Of a stretch of DNA of 34,584 nt, positions 1 to 10,528 are shown in pieces. The DNA is taken from positions 1 to 34,584 of the forward strand of contig JAUWND010000007.1 of NCBI GenBank assembly GCA_030612835.1, written 5' to 3'. Position 1 is the stretch's first letter; every line of letters starts with the position of its first letter. The position numbers and the translations under genes were made by a program. The DNA comes from Candidatus Methanophagales archaeon (GTDB lineage: Archaea > Halobacteriota > Syntropharchaeia > Alkanophagales > Methanospirareceae). The notes under the pieces were generated by a model. It had not been told where the DNA came from and ran no database searches. It saw only the letters and a program-made list of their open reading frames with translations.

Positions 1-705
1 TAAATCATAATTGATGCTATAAGATGTGCCATATTTTGTGCCATCATGCCCACTTTCGCCACTTCGGTTTTGTCCATCTCCCCTGTCGTATACTAGCCCG
101 CCTTTTACTGTCTCGTGTACATAATTCTCTAAGGGTGCATCAGCCATATAGCCGTTCCAGGCTACTTCTTGGTCTTTTGTGAGTTCGTTATTATCATCGT
201 TTTCTTCGGACACTTTACCATCTTCGTCAACCACTGCTTTTAGGATACACTCCCAATTGGTATCAGTATAATCGAGTATAGCTCCTTCTGCACGATCCGC
301 CCAACTCAAAGGGTCTTCTCCTTCTGGTCTCCACTCGAATGTCATATCGCTCTCACCATCCGCAGGCAATTTTTCCACTTTTTCTTTTCCTATTTGCTGG
401 CCATCTGCGTATAATGTCACATTAAAACTTTCTTCAACCGGCGCATTTTCGTTATTCTTCACCGTAACTCCCACATAGTTCTCAAGGTTGAACCAGGGGC
501 TACCTTTAGCTATATCAGATTCCTCCAACCACTCGTAATGATAGGGTTTAATCGCCGTAATCTCAAGGTCTGGCTTTGATGACTGGTTCCCGTCATCAGC
601 TAAAGCAGGCATGCATAAGCACAAAAGCAAAAGCAAGCAGGATAATATAATTCCAACTCCCGTTACCGTTACACCGCCTATTCTTTTCATCTGCTTAATG
701 TTCAT
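1..705 (-). CDS. CARDB/DUF3344 secreted surface protein, 5' part only (gene runs off the left edge)
   Basis: 235 codons open from ATG at 705 to the window edge; missed by the ORF track because no stop lies in the window. Reads MNIKQMKRIGGVTVTG...CMPALADDGNQSSKPDLEITAIKPYHYEW...VAWNGYMADAPLENYVHETVKGGLVYDRGDGQ; strong SD (GGAGGTGAGG) just upstream; close paralog of the 728..2608 product. Confidence 0.88.
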   Translation of the reverse strand, partial: MNIKQMKRIGGVTVTGVGIILSCLLLLLCLCMPALADDGNQSSKPDLEITAIKPYHYEWLEESDIAKGSPWFNLENYVGVTVKNNENAPVEESFNVTLYADGQQIGKEKVEKLPADGESDMTFEWRPEGEDPLSWADRAEGAILDYTDTNWECILKAVVDEDGKVSEENDDNNELTKDQEVAWNGYMADAPLENYVHETVKGGLVYDRGDGQNRSGESGHDGTKYGTSYSINYDL

Positions 706-727
706 ACTTTATCCTCACCTCCTTTAG

Positions 728-2608
728 TTAATATAATTTAATTGCCGGAATCAAATTGTTATACTCTTTACCATTTACATCCACGAACTTTGTGCATCTA
801 ATTATCCCCAATCCATCATCTACTTCTAATTCATCCATATGATGAATCTGCGGATAAGAGCCTGTGCGGATAGTGTAATTATAAATCACATCTTTTTTCA
901 ATGTTAACGTCCTGTTAAACGAGATATTGAGATAATCACCAGTGTAACCGTCCCAGCGAGCCTCTGCACAATCTCCAGCCGTTTCGTTCCAAATCTTTAC
1001 GAATTCGCTGTGTCCGCCTGTGCCTGGACATGGGGTAGTGTACATCCTGTTTACCGTAATATTCTGATACACCGTGATTGTTCCATTGTGCGTGCCGGAG
1101 ATGCTTGGATAAGGACTTTCTGGCGAGCCTGTATCGAATGACGTTTTATAAGTTATTACCAAAAAGGCATTCACAGGCATCATGTTATCGCCGTCATCAC
1201 CTTGAATTACCTTATTATCATAATCCTCAAGATACTTTGTCACATCAATTGCAGCCATCCCTATTTGTGCTTCTCCGGCACCGATAGTCATAGAAATGCC
1301 CGTTATATCCTCGCTGCTGCTCCAGTCATGATGGTATCCCTTATACAAACCCTCGCCCAGTTCTCTACCATTAAACTCAATGACATCGTCTTCTGAATCA
1401 TCTGCCCATGGAGAGACAACACAAAGTACCACTTCTTCTATCTCCAAATCCAAATGCTCACCCCGGAACTCAGCTTCGTTACGGCATTCATCTAAGTCAA
1501 GAAAACCGGCCTCGCCCCTCCTTCCACCAATTAGGATGTCCGCACCTTCAAGTATCCAATATTCCCTTTCCGGTGCTGAGGTATCCTCGTAAACCACGAG
1601 AATAGCTGGCGGTGCAAATGAAAACGCTGTTGCAAAGTCTTCGTCACTTCCGTCATTTAGATTCGTCACGCTCACCACATAAGTTCCGCTTTCTTTCATA
1701 TAATCCGTAATATCGTATGCATAAGTACCCCATGCATGATACTTATACGTGCCATAGGGCTCAGGCAAATCACCTTTTATCTCGTTATAGCTCTTTTCCA
1801 TGCTCAGATCCTCGGAGTTATAGGAAGGTGTCTCCAAGGTAACACCGATCTTCGGCGCTTTTGGCTCTCCTGCCCGCTTTGGCTTCGACCAGGTGTAGTA
1901 AATATACATTCTTGCCAGCTTTGTGCCATCTTCAATCTCTAAATCATAATTGATGTTATAGTATGTGCCATATTTTGTGCCATCATCACCAATATCGCCA
2001 CTTCGGTATTGACCATCGCCAGAGGTGTATAATATTCCACCTTTTATTGTGTCGTGTCTATAATTCTCTAGGGGCTCATCCGCCATATATCCGTTCCAAG
2101 CTACTTCTTGGTCTTCTGAGAATTCGTTATTATCCTCGTTTCCTTCGGACACATTACCCTCTTCGTCAACAACCGCTCTTAGCGTGTAAATCTTATTGGT
2201 ATCAGTATAAGAGAGTATAGCTCCTTCCGCTGTGTCAGCCCAACTCAAAGGGTCTTCACCTTCCGGTATCCATTCGAATGTCACATCAATAGCATCATCC
2301 GCTGACAATCCTTCCACGGTTTCGCTTCCTATTTGCTGGCCATCCGCGTATAACGTCACCTCAAAGCTTTCTGCTGCCACAACCCAGTTATTCTCCACGG
2401 TCACACCTACATAGTTCTTAAGGTTGAACCAGGGGCTACCCTTAGCTATATCATAATCGTCAAACCACTCGTAATGATAAGGTTTAATCGCAGTAATCGC
2501 AAGGTCTGACTCTTCCGCCTGTGCTAAAGCAGGCATGCATAAGCATAAAAGCAAGCCCGATGATATAATTGCAACTCCCGTTATCACTGTATCGCCTATT
2601 TTTTTCAT
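728..2608 (-). CDS. Secreted CARDB + DUF3344 surface protein (626 aa)
   Basis: Signal peptide, CARDB-like DLAITAIKPYHYEW...RAVVDEEGNVSEGNEDNNE, then the DUF3344-type VAWNGYMADEPLENYRHDTIKGGILYTSGDGQ motif. Confidence 0.85.
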   Translation of the reverse strand: MKKIGDTVITGVAIISSGLLLCLCMPALAQAEESDLAITAIKPYHYEWFDDYDIAKGSPWFNLKNYVGVTVENNWVVAAESFEVTLYADGQQIGSETVEGLSADDAIDVTFEWIPEGEDPLSWADTAEGAILSYTDTNKIYTLRAVVDEEGNVSEGNEDNNEFSEDQEVAWNGYMADEPLENYRHDTIKGGILYTSGDGQYRSGDIGDDGTKYGTYYNINYDLEIEDGTKLARMYIYYTWSKPKRAGEPKAPKIGVTLETPSYNSEDLSMEKSYNEIKGDLPEPYGTYKYHAWGTYAYDITDYMKESGTYVVSVTNLNDGSDEDFATAFSFAPPAILVVYEDTSAPEREYWILEGADILIGGRRGEAGFLDLDECRNEAEFRGEHLDLEIEEVVLCVVSPWADDSEDDVIEFNGRELGEGLYKGYHHDWSSSEDITGISMTIGAGEAQIGMAAIDVTKYLEDYDNKVIQGDDGDNMMPVNAFLVITYKTSFDTGSPESPYPSISGTHNGTITVYQNITVNRMYTTPCPGTGGHSEFVKIWNETAGDCAEARWDGYTGDYLNISFNRTLTLKKDVIYNYTIRTGSYPQIHHMDELEVDDGLGIIRCTKFVDVNGKEYNNLIPAIKLY

Positions 2609-2626
2609 CTGTTTATCCCTCAGCCT

Positions 2627-4737
2627 TTATTTATAACTTATCATCAAAAAGGCATTGCTCGGCATCATGCAGTCGCCATCATCACCCTGAGTAACCACGT
2701 TATCACTTGCATTGAGATAGCTCGTCACATCGGTTACGTTCACACCCACTTGAGCATCGGCAGCTCCTACGTTCATCGTTATCCCGTTTACCGTTCTGTT
2801 GCACGGACTACTATATCCACAGTACACACATCTTCCTAACTCGACACCATTGAAATATAGGTAGTTTGTCATTCCAGGCTCCCAGCTAAGTCCCGCCCAG
2901 GGAGAAACAACGCCAAGAGTTGCATTCGCTACTTCGCTCAGGTTTATACTGCCAGAGAAAGAAGCGTTATTAAGGCAGTCGGCTAAGGAAAGGAAACCAA
3001 CGTCGTTCCTTATTCCACCTATAATGATGTCCGCACCTTCATTTAGCCAGTACTCCCGTTCCGGCGTAGTTGCATTCTCATAGAGGACTAGAATAGCGGG
3101 CGCTGCAAAGGCATACTTCGCTGCAAAATCATGATCACTCCCATTATTCAGGTTTGTTATTTCCGCCACGTAAGTTCCACTTTCATTTACATACCCTGTT
3201 ATATTGTATGCATAAGTCCCCCACACATACTTATAGGGGGTGACTTCCCCTGCGATGTCGTTATAGCTTGTTTCCAGCTTCAGTTCATGAACGGTGCCTG
3301 ATGGCGTGTTTAGCGTAACGCCTATCTTTGGCGCCTTATATTTCGGCTGTGCCCAGGTATAATAGACGTATAATCTTGCCTGCTTTATGCTTCCCGGAAC
3401 CTCTAAATCGTAACTCACGTTAGTATATATGCCATATTCTGTGCAATCCAGACCATGATATTGACCATCGCCAGTTGTATAGATTATACCGCCTTTTATC
3501 TTGCCCTGAACATAATTCTCCAGGGGCGCATCGCATGCAAAGCCGTTCCAAACTACTTCCTGGTCTTCTATAAGTATGTTGTTCCCGTCATTACTTTCCG
3601 TAACCTCATTGTCTCCGTCAACCACTGCTCTTAGCTTGTAAAGTGTGCTGGTATTGGTATAAGAGCATACAGCACCTTCTGCAGCGTCAGTCCAACTTAG
3701 GGGGTCTGCTCCTTCTGGCACCCATTCGATTTTCACGTCTTTACTTCCGCCTGCTGACAATCCTGCCACTGTTTCGCTTCCTATTAGCTCGTCATCGGCA
3801 TATAGTGTCACAGCAAAGTTGTCGACAACTTCTGTGCCAAAATTCTTTACGGTAATATTCACATAGTTCATAAGATTGAACCAGGGCTCACCTTTAGGAA
3901 TACCCTCTTCCTCGGACCAAGCGTAATGATAAGGTTTAATAGCAGTAATTGTAAGGTCTGACTTTGTCACTGCTCGTCTTTCCAATACCAATATCGCGTT
4001 AGTAATGCTAACGTATGGGTCATCACAATCATCATCAAGTCGAGTGTACCAGGCATTGTTTCCAGACGAATTCACATAATCTGTAACATCCCACGTGTTC
4101 AGCTCAAACGTGTTGCTATCCACCATGCTTGTGTTAAGTTCATGTCCGTTAAACTTCAAGCAATTAGCGCAAGGTGGGTCGTAAGCTGTTAGATGCACCA
4201 TCGTTAGCTCTGCTTCGGTTACGTTACCCATGTCCACAGCACCATCAAAGGTTGTTGTCCCTGTATCATACGCGGAATGATAATTATCACCCTTCCACCT
4301 ACCATAATGAAGACCGTCAGTTCCGTCATTTATCCAGTATTGAACATCTTTAGGATTGTCCCCGCCTTCATATACCACCACCAGGACAATACCGTATACC
4401 CGGCCATCAAAGTCACCAACAGTCGCATTAATCTTGGTCGTAGTTGCTGTATTTACTGTCCCAGCCTTAACTAAATCTGATACATCATACCACATCCAGT
4501 GTTTTCCACAACCACTACATTCGAATTGTTATCCTTTTTACCCTGAAGGTGTATTAGTCCAAGGCTATTACTATCGTAAACGCCGTTAAACGTGACGTTT
4601 ACCCAGCCTTCATGAGTTTCCGTGACGGCCCATATACCAGTATATAAACGAGCCCATTTAACTGTGCCATTCGTTCTTGTTTCCACGGGCCATCCTGCGA
4701 AGTTGTAATCTGCTAAAGCAGGCGTGCATAAAAACAA
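2627..4737 (-). pseudogene. Frameshifted DUF3344-CARDB-DUF3344 surface protein (ORFs 2627..4495 and 4471..4737 are halves of one gene)
   Basis: The 4471..4737 ORF carries a signal-peptide remnant and N-terminal DUF3344-like module ending at VVVENTGCGMMYQI*. The other frame continues SGCGKHWMWYDVSDLVKAG in register with paralogs. The signal peptide also lacks its start: in-frame TAA precedes VVFACLFLCTPALA. Confidence 0.75.
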
Positions 4738-4766
4738 ACATGCAAAGACAACTTATTTTATTTTGT

Positions 4767-4785
4767 TTTTGGCGTTATATAATCT
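4767..4785 (-). promoter_or_regulatory. Possible archaeal TATA/BRE promoter upstream of the 2627-4737 cluster
   Basis: Minus strand reads GAAAAGATTATATAACGCC, an A/T-rich TATA-like box upstream of the first reading frame. Confidence 0.35.
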
Positions 4786-4793
4786 TTTCGATT

Positions 4794-7700
4794 TTATGGA
4801 TCACAGGGACATGTTAAATCCGGCGGGGGAGAATGTTTTGGAGAAGGTCCTGGGAATGGACAGGACAGCCAATCAGACGTATTAGAAGTCGTATTAGACT
4901 CGTTTCCAGATGTTAGTTTCACTCGTTTTATCACTTGAGAAACATAGAACTGGCCGATATAATCCTCCGATATATTAACCTCACTTGTTCTCACACCTAG
5001 GTGCATAGAGCCATTGAAATAAGATTCAAAGTCCATAGAAGACTTGGTCGCAATTGTCTCATCCTCCATGTAAGATGCATCACTTATCTTCTTGTGTATA
5101 GCAGTGCCTGCGTCTTTGTCCTTAGTGCAAATGCCTTGCAGCCATTTAGAAGTGTAGATTGTGGAGAAGCCATCAGAGAAGCTAAAGTAAGTGGGCAGGT
5201 ATTCTGCACGTGAGCTCTTTTCAAGGCCATGTGAGTCAAAAATCTCGTCCGAGGAATAGATTCCGCTACCATGCTCTATGACTTGCATTTGACCTTCCGA
5301 GAACACCTCATCTACCATCACATATCCCACACCACTCACGCTTTTCGGCCGACTTACTAATTTGTCGTACACCTTTAGCTTGTCGTTCTCCGTTTTAACT
5401 ATTAAGATGTGGATTGTCTTATCACCGACTTTTACTGTTACTTTTTCCTTGTTCTCTGCCATTATTAGTTTGGCTGTCTTTTCATCCGTAGAAACAGAGA
5501 TGACCATGTCGTCACTGGATTTAGTGATGGTTGCATTCTCCGCCCATTTAAGATCAAGGGTGTCCACGAGGAATCGAATGAGTTTATCGCTATCGTTTCC
5601 GGGAACATCACCCCAGTTAAAGAGATATTTAAGCTCTTTTTTCTCTGCCCATGATATGTTGAACAGACCGATGTAATCTTCTGAAGTCTTTGCATCCTTT
5701 GATTTTGAACCTATGTGCGTGACCCCAAAGAAGGAAGACGTAAATGCCATAGCTATGCTAGACGCATCCACTTCGCTTCTCGTATCATCCTTTATACGGG
5801 ATGCACTACTTATTTTCTTGTGTACGACAACATCAATCATATTGTTCTTGATGCAGATGTCCTGCATCCACTTAGAAGAGAAAGTAGTGGAGAAGCCATT
5901 AGAGAAGTTAAAGGAAGTGGGCATGTATTTGGCTTCTGTGGTCTTCTCAAGGCTAATGGTCTTGTTCTTTGTCTGTAAGTTTAAGACCTCATCAGAGGAA
6001 TAGAGGCCACTGCCATGTTCTGTAATGTCTAAACTTGTCCCGACTACTTCATCCACCGCTGTAATAGCAGAAGCGCTTACAGGTGACAGCTCGGTACACG
6101 ATAGTGTGACGACATTCTCAAGGCTATATGGACTTTGCGCTGTTGATAGCTCTTTGCTTACCATTACAAAACCTTCTCCGCTTACACTTCCACTTTCTGT
6201 AAAGGTGAGATCTATCGATTCCGGAACTTTAACCGTTATGGTTATTTCTCCGGTTGTGTTCTCCCCCGCCGAGAGATTACCTATTGTCCACTTGTTGTTT
6301 GTGCCTGCATCCGGAGCAGGATTGGCAGAGATGAATGTTACGCGTTCCGGATAGTTTTCTGTTATCGTGACATTTGTTAGATTTGACCCAACTGCATAGG
6401 AGTAATTTATCGTGTAATTCACTGTTCCACCGGGAGAGACGCTAGTCGGTGAGCTCGACTTTGTGATTGTAGGTATCCCGATGCATGACACCACATTCTC
6501 CCGACAGTTGTTATCTTCGTTTAATTCGTCTATGACATTGTCATTATCTGCGCATACCCTTATTGTGTCCGATTCGCCCGTACATACAATAACAGTATCG
6601 AATGTATCTGTGTATGACTCGCCAGGCGTCAAATTCACTGGCACCTGCTTATGCTCTGTCTCTACCCCGTCAATGAATAGCGAGGTGTTATGACCTGCCG
6701 GTGCTGTCGCACTGCCGATGTTGCGAATGATATAACTAACGGTGTAATCGCTCTCATTTATCCAGTTCTCCCATTCCTTCTTGATTTCCAGGTCAGGCGT
6801 CCTTACGCATGACCACACATTCTCCAGACAATTGTAATCTTCGTCTACGCATACTTTTATGGTGTACGATTCGTTCGTACATGCAATAAGAGTATCGAAT
6901 GTGCCTGTGTAGTTATCACCCGGCGCCAAATCCACTGGCACCTGCTTATGCTCTATCTTCACCCCGTCAACGAATAGCGTGGTGTTATGACCTGCCGGTG
7001 CTATCGCATTGCCGTTATTGAGAACGACATAAGTGACATTGTAATGGGTTTCATTTACCCAGCTCTCCCATTTATCTACAATCTCTAAGTCTGGTAGTTT
7101 CTCTATATATTGCACCACCAAAAAGGCATTTGTAGGCATCATGTTGTCGCCATCATCTGCCTGACCAACCACGTTCTCGCTGCCTTTGTGATACAAACTT
7201 GTTACATCTGTTACGTCCACCCCGACTTGTGCATTCCCGCTACCTATCTCCATGGTCATGCTGTCTATGGATTCGTCATACGTTCCACCGAAGCCGTGAT
7301 ACACAGCAGTTCCGAGTTGTTCGCCGTTGAAGAACAGGTAGCTTGTCGTGCCGGGAGTCCCGGTGGAACCAGCCCATGGTGATACCACACCGAGCGTTGC
7401 ACTCATCACCTCGTCAGTCGTATGGCTTGCTGATGGGAACGTTGCGTTGTTTATGCACTCCTGCCACGCGAGGTAGCCGCCGTCTTGCCGCCGTCCACAT
7501 AGGAGTACGTCAGCCCCATTATTGACCCAATATTCAATTAGCGGTGCCTCTTCATCTTCGTAGACGAACACGATACCAGGTGCTGCGATGCAGAAGCTTT
7601 TACCGCCTGTTCTCTTCACGGTCACCGTGTAAATACCACTCGCCTGAATATAATTAGTCAGGTCGTAGACGTAATTACCCCATGGGAATACCCACATTGC

Positions 7701-10451
7701 ACCGGAGCAGAAACATTTCATGTCGTTGTATCTCGTTTCCCCTGTCAGTTCGGATGTCGTCCCGGTTGGGTCTGTTATGCTTACCTTCATCTGCGGACAA
7801 TTGTCCTTCTCATAATACCAGGTATAGTACACGTTCACGCTTGCATATTCGACACTTGCACCTGCTGGAATTATTATGTCGTAATGTGTATCTATGGAGG
7901 TCCCAACAGAATACAATCCGATATATTTGCCGTCGCCAGTTGTGAACGTGAGATGACCATTAAGTGTACCGCGTTTAACGTTTCCCAGTGGGTGGTCCGC
8001 CATGTATCCGTTGTAGCAGGCTTCTGCTACTTCCGTTGCCTCATTGTTCGTCTCATTGCTTTCAATTATCTCGTTATCGCAATCTGCTATCGCTTTGAGT
8101 TCATACTCTTTTGATGTATCAGTATAGGAGCACCCAGTAAAGCAGTCACTCCCACCTGGTTCCCACTTGAACTGCACGGTTGTTGTCTCTTTAACCCCTA
8201 AGCTTGGTATCGTTTCCTTACCAACTAAACCACCGTCTGCCGATACGCTAACACTAAAAGCTCCAGCAGAAGCAGTGCCGTTGTTCTTTACCGTTACGTC
8301 TACCTCATTCAATATGTTGAACCAAGGAGGAGTCTTATTATTGAAATGGTATGCTTTGATGCTTTTGTTTACTACGATCAAGTCTGGCTTATCTACTGAG
8401 GGGCACTTCACGCTGTTCTCCTTGCAGTTGTTTGTCTCGTCACTCTCGTCAACTCCATTGTCTTTGTCTGTGTCTGCACAAACGGTGACGTTTAAGGTGG
8501 CTCCACAGGGGCACTCGAAAGGACCGACAGTGTTCTCATGGCTTTCTCCTTTTGCTATTGCGGGTGTGGAGGAATTGGATGATGGTACACCGTTGATATA
8601 GATGGTTGTTTGGCTCGCATTTGCATCCGCAGATCCGATGTTATTCACCTTGTAAGTTATGGTGAAGTTACCAGCAGCATCAAACGTCTCGTTCTTCTCG
8701 CTGATTACCAGGTCGGGCTTTCCTAGACACACCACCTCGTTCTCATTGCAGTTGTTCGTCTCGTCGCTCTCGTCAACCTCATCGTATTTGTCTGCACAAA
8801 CGATGACCTTTAGGGTGGCTCCGCAAGCACACTTGAAAGGACCGACAGTGTTCTCATGGCTTTCTCCTTTTGCTATTGCGGGTGTGTAGAAATCGGATGG
8901 AGCACCGTCGATAGAGATGGTTGTTTGGCTTGCATCGGCATCGCCATCCCCCACGTTTGCTATGGTATAGGTTACATTGAAGTTGCAATCCCCAAATGCT
9001 TCGGTTTTATTGGTGATAACCAAGTCAGGCATTTTGTAGTTCAGCACAAGGAACGCATTTGCAGGCATCATGTTGTCGCCATCATCTGCTTGACCAACCA
9101 CATTGTCGCAGCCGTGGAGATAAAGAGCTGTTACATTAGTTACGTTCACGCCGACCTGCGCATTCAAGCTTCCTATGTGCATGGAAATGCTGTCTATTGA
9201 TAGGTCATAATTCTCGCTGTAGCCATGATATACACCAGTGCCAAGTTTTAGATCGTTGAAGAAGAGATAATTGGTCATTCCCGGATCCCGTTCTGCGCTG
9301 CCCCAGGGCGATACAAGGCCGAGCGTTGCATTCGCCACCTCGCCCGTTTCCACGCTTGCCGGGAACGTTGCGTTGTTTATGCACTCCTCCCAGCACAGGT
9401 TTACACTCGTTGGATCGCTCCTACCGCCCAAAAGTACGTCTGCACCCCTATTGATCTGGTATTCAATTAGCGGTGCATTTTCATCTTCATAGACAAGTGC
9501 AATTCCCGGTGCTGCGGTACAGAAGTATTTACACTTCTCTGTGCAGTTGTTCTTCACAGTCACGGTATAAGTGCCACTGCCCGTGATGTATCCTGTTAGA
9601 TTGTAGACATAATTCCCCCACGCCGATACCCGTGATGCTCCGGGACATGTGCAGTTCATGTCATTATAAGCCTTTTCAAGCGGCAGAACGTATGTTCCAG
9701 TTGTGGTTTCTATGCTCACCTCCATCTCGGGACATGCCTCAGATGGCTCAGTCCACTTGTAGTAAACATTCAGGTCTGCGAGAATAACAGTTGCAGTTTC
9801 TGGCAATGTTATGTCATAGTTCGTAACCTGAGTATCACCCACTGAATACAGACAACTGTACACGCCATCGCCAGTTGTGAACATTAACGCGCCGTGAACT
9901 GTGCCGTGCGCAACATTTTCCAGTGGCTCGTCAGCCATGTAGCCGTTGTAGCATGCTCTTGTCTTTTTAGGGTCTAATACTAACCTCTCGTTGTTCGTTT
10001 CGTTTGTTTCTGTAACTTCGTTATCGCAATCTGCTACTGCAGTGATGTTATTTTTGAAGTCCCTGAATGACCAGTTGAAGTAACAAAAATTATCTATAGT
10101 CTTGAGACAATCGTCTCCAATTGGCTTCCAGTTCTCGAACGTCACGGTCTCATTCGCACCCGCAGCCAAACTTGATACTGGCAATCTGCCAAAGAACTCG
10201 TCACCTATGTATAGACTAACATTGGATGCTTTTGCAGGTGTGCTACCATTGTTCTTTACTGTAACGTCTATCTCGTTCGATAGGTTGAACCAGGCGGGAC
10301 AGTCGGTATTATTGTGGTATGCTTTGATCTCGGTGATTATAAGGTCCGGCTCTTCACCGGATCTCTGAAGATCCCCCTGCGCGCAGATTGGTATTATGCC
10401 GAATGCTACTATTGCTACCGTTACGATCAAGGCAATATGTTGTTTATTCAT
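4794..10451 (-). CDS. Giant secreted multi-domain surface protein (1885 aa): CARDB, two DUF3344-type domains, two CARDB tandem pairs, a DUF11-like domain, a duplicated C-terminal domain and a Cys/Pro-rich tail
   Basis: Signal peptide; repeated DLxIxxxxxY...NEITESNETNNE CARDB motifs; CYNGYMADEPLENVAHG DUF3344 motifs; TITKSSSPTSVSPGGTVNYTINYSY...TENYPERVTFISANPAPD DUF11-like; two copies of IEHGSGxYSSDE...SEDYIGxF. Confidence 0.85.
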   Translation of the reverse strand: MNKQHIALIVTVAIVAFGIIPICAQGDLQRSGEEPDLIITEIKAYHNNTDCPAWFNLSNEIDVTVKNNGSTPAKASNVSLYIGDEFFGRLPVSSLAAGANETVTFENWKPIGDDCLKTIDNFCYFNWSFRDFKNNITAVADCDNEVTETNETNNERLVLDPKKTRACYNGYMADEPLENVAHGTVHGALMFTTGDGVYSCLYSVGDTQVTNYDITLPETATVILADLNVYYKWTEPSEACPEMEVSIETTTGTYVLPLEKAYNDMNCTCPGASRVSAWGNYVYNLTGYITGSGTYTVTVKNNCTEKCKYFCTAAPGIALVYEDENAPLIEYQINRGADVLLGGRSDPTSVNLCWEECINNATFPASVETGEVANATLGLVSPWGSAERDPGMTNYLFFNDLKLGTGVYHGYSENYDLSIDSISMHIGSLNAQVGVNVTNVTALYLHGCDNVVGQADDGDNMMPANAFLVLNYKMPDLVITNKTEAFGDCNFNVTYTIANVGDGDADASQTTISIDGAPSDFYTPAIAKGESHENTVGPFKCACGATLKVIVCADKYDEVDESDETNNCNENEVVCLGKPDLVISEKNETFDAAGNFTITYKVNNIGSADANASQTTIYINGVPSSNSSTPAIAKGESHENTVGPFECPCGATLNVTVCADTDKDNGVDESDETNNCKENSVKCPSVDKPDLIVVNKSIKAYHFNNKTPPWFNILNEVDVTVKNNGTASAGAFSVSVSADGGLVGKETIPSLGVKETTTVQFKWEPGGSDCFTGCSYTDTSKEYELKAIADCDNEIIESNETNNEATEVAEACYNGYMADHPLGNVKRGTLNGHLTFTTGDGKYIGLYSVGTSIDTHYDIIIPAGASVEYASVNVYYTWYYEKDNCPQMKVSITDPTGTTSELTGETRYNDMKCFCSGAMWVFPWGNYVYDLTNYIQASGIYTVTVKRTGGKSFCIAAPGIVFVYEDEEAPLIEYWVNNGADVLLCGRRQDGGYLAWQECINNATFPSASHTTDEVMSATLGVVSPWAGSTGTPGTTSYLFFNGEQLGTAVYHGFGGTYDESIDSMTMEIGSGNAQVGVDVTDVTSLYHKGSENVVGQADDGDNMMPTNAFLVVQYIEKLPDLEIVDKWESWVNETHYNVTYVVLNNGNAIAPAGHNTTLFVDGVKIEHKQVPVDLAPGDNYTGTFDTLIACTNESYTIKVCVDEDYNCLENVWSCVRTPDLEIKKEWENWINESDYTVSYIIRNIGSATAPAGHNTSLFIDGVETEHKQVPVNLTPGESYTDTFDTVIVCTGESDTIRVCADNDNVIDELNEDNNCRENVVSCIGIPTITKSSSPTSVSPGGTVNYTINYSYAVGSNLTNVTITENYPERVTFISANPAPDAGTNNKWTIGNLSAGENTTGEITITVKVPESIDLTFTESGSVSGEGFVMVSKELSTAQSPYSLENVVTLSCTELSPVSASAITAVDEVVGTSLDITEHGSGLYSSDEVLNLQTKNKTISLEKTTEAKYMPTSFNFSNGFSTTFSSKWMQDICIKNNMIDVVVHKKISSASRIKDDTRSEVDASSIAMAFTSSFFGVTHIGSKSKDAKTSEDYIGLFNISWAEKKELKYLFNWGDVPGNDSDKLIRFLVDTLDLKWAENATITKSSDDMVISVSTDEKTAKLIMAENKEKVTVKVGDKTIHILIVKTENDKLKVYDKLVSRPKSVSGVGYVMVDEVFSEGQMQVIEHGSGIYSSDEIFDSHGLEKSSRAEYLPTYFSFSDGFSTIYTSKWLQGICTKDKDAGTAIHKKISDASYMEDETIATKSSMDFESYFNGSMHLGVRTSEVNISEDYIGQFYVSQVIKRVKLTSGNESNTTSNTSDWLSCPFPGPSPKHSPPPDLTCPCDP

Positions 10452-10528
10452 TTTTTTTCTTCCCCGCCCCCATCTTTATTTCACCTCTAAACTAAACTAA
10501 ACTAAAAAATACTTAGTTTATTCTTTAC

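Noticed and set aside
4471-4530. Programmed ribosomal frameshift joining 4471..4737 to 2627..4495
   Set aside because: No slippery heptamer or downstream structure is evident; a net 7-nt loss relative to the paralog and a missing start codon fit decay better.
6480-9030. Regularly spaced repeats as a possible CRISPR array
   Set aside because: Repeats are ~300 nt, in frame and coding (CARDB units); no short direct repeats with unique spacers.
5001-10368. Many 60-144 aa ORFs opposite the giant genes (e.g. 8167..8601, 6025..6354, 15939..16397)
   Set aside because: They are antisense to long, domain-containing reading frames, have no recognisable domains or SD sites, and recur opposite paralogous repeats, as expected from codon bias of the sense strand.
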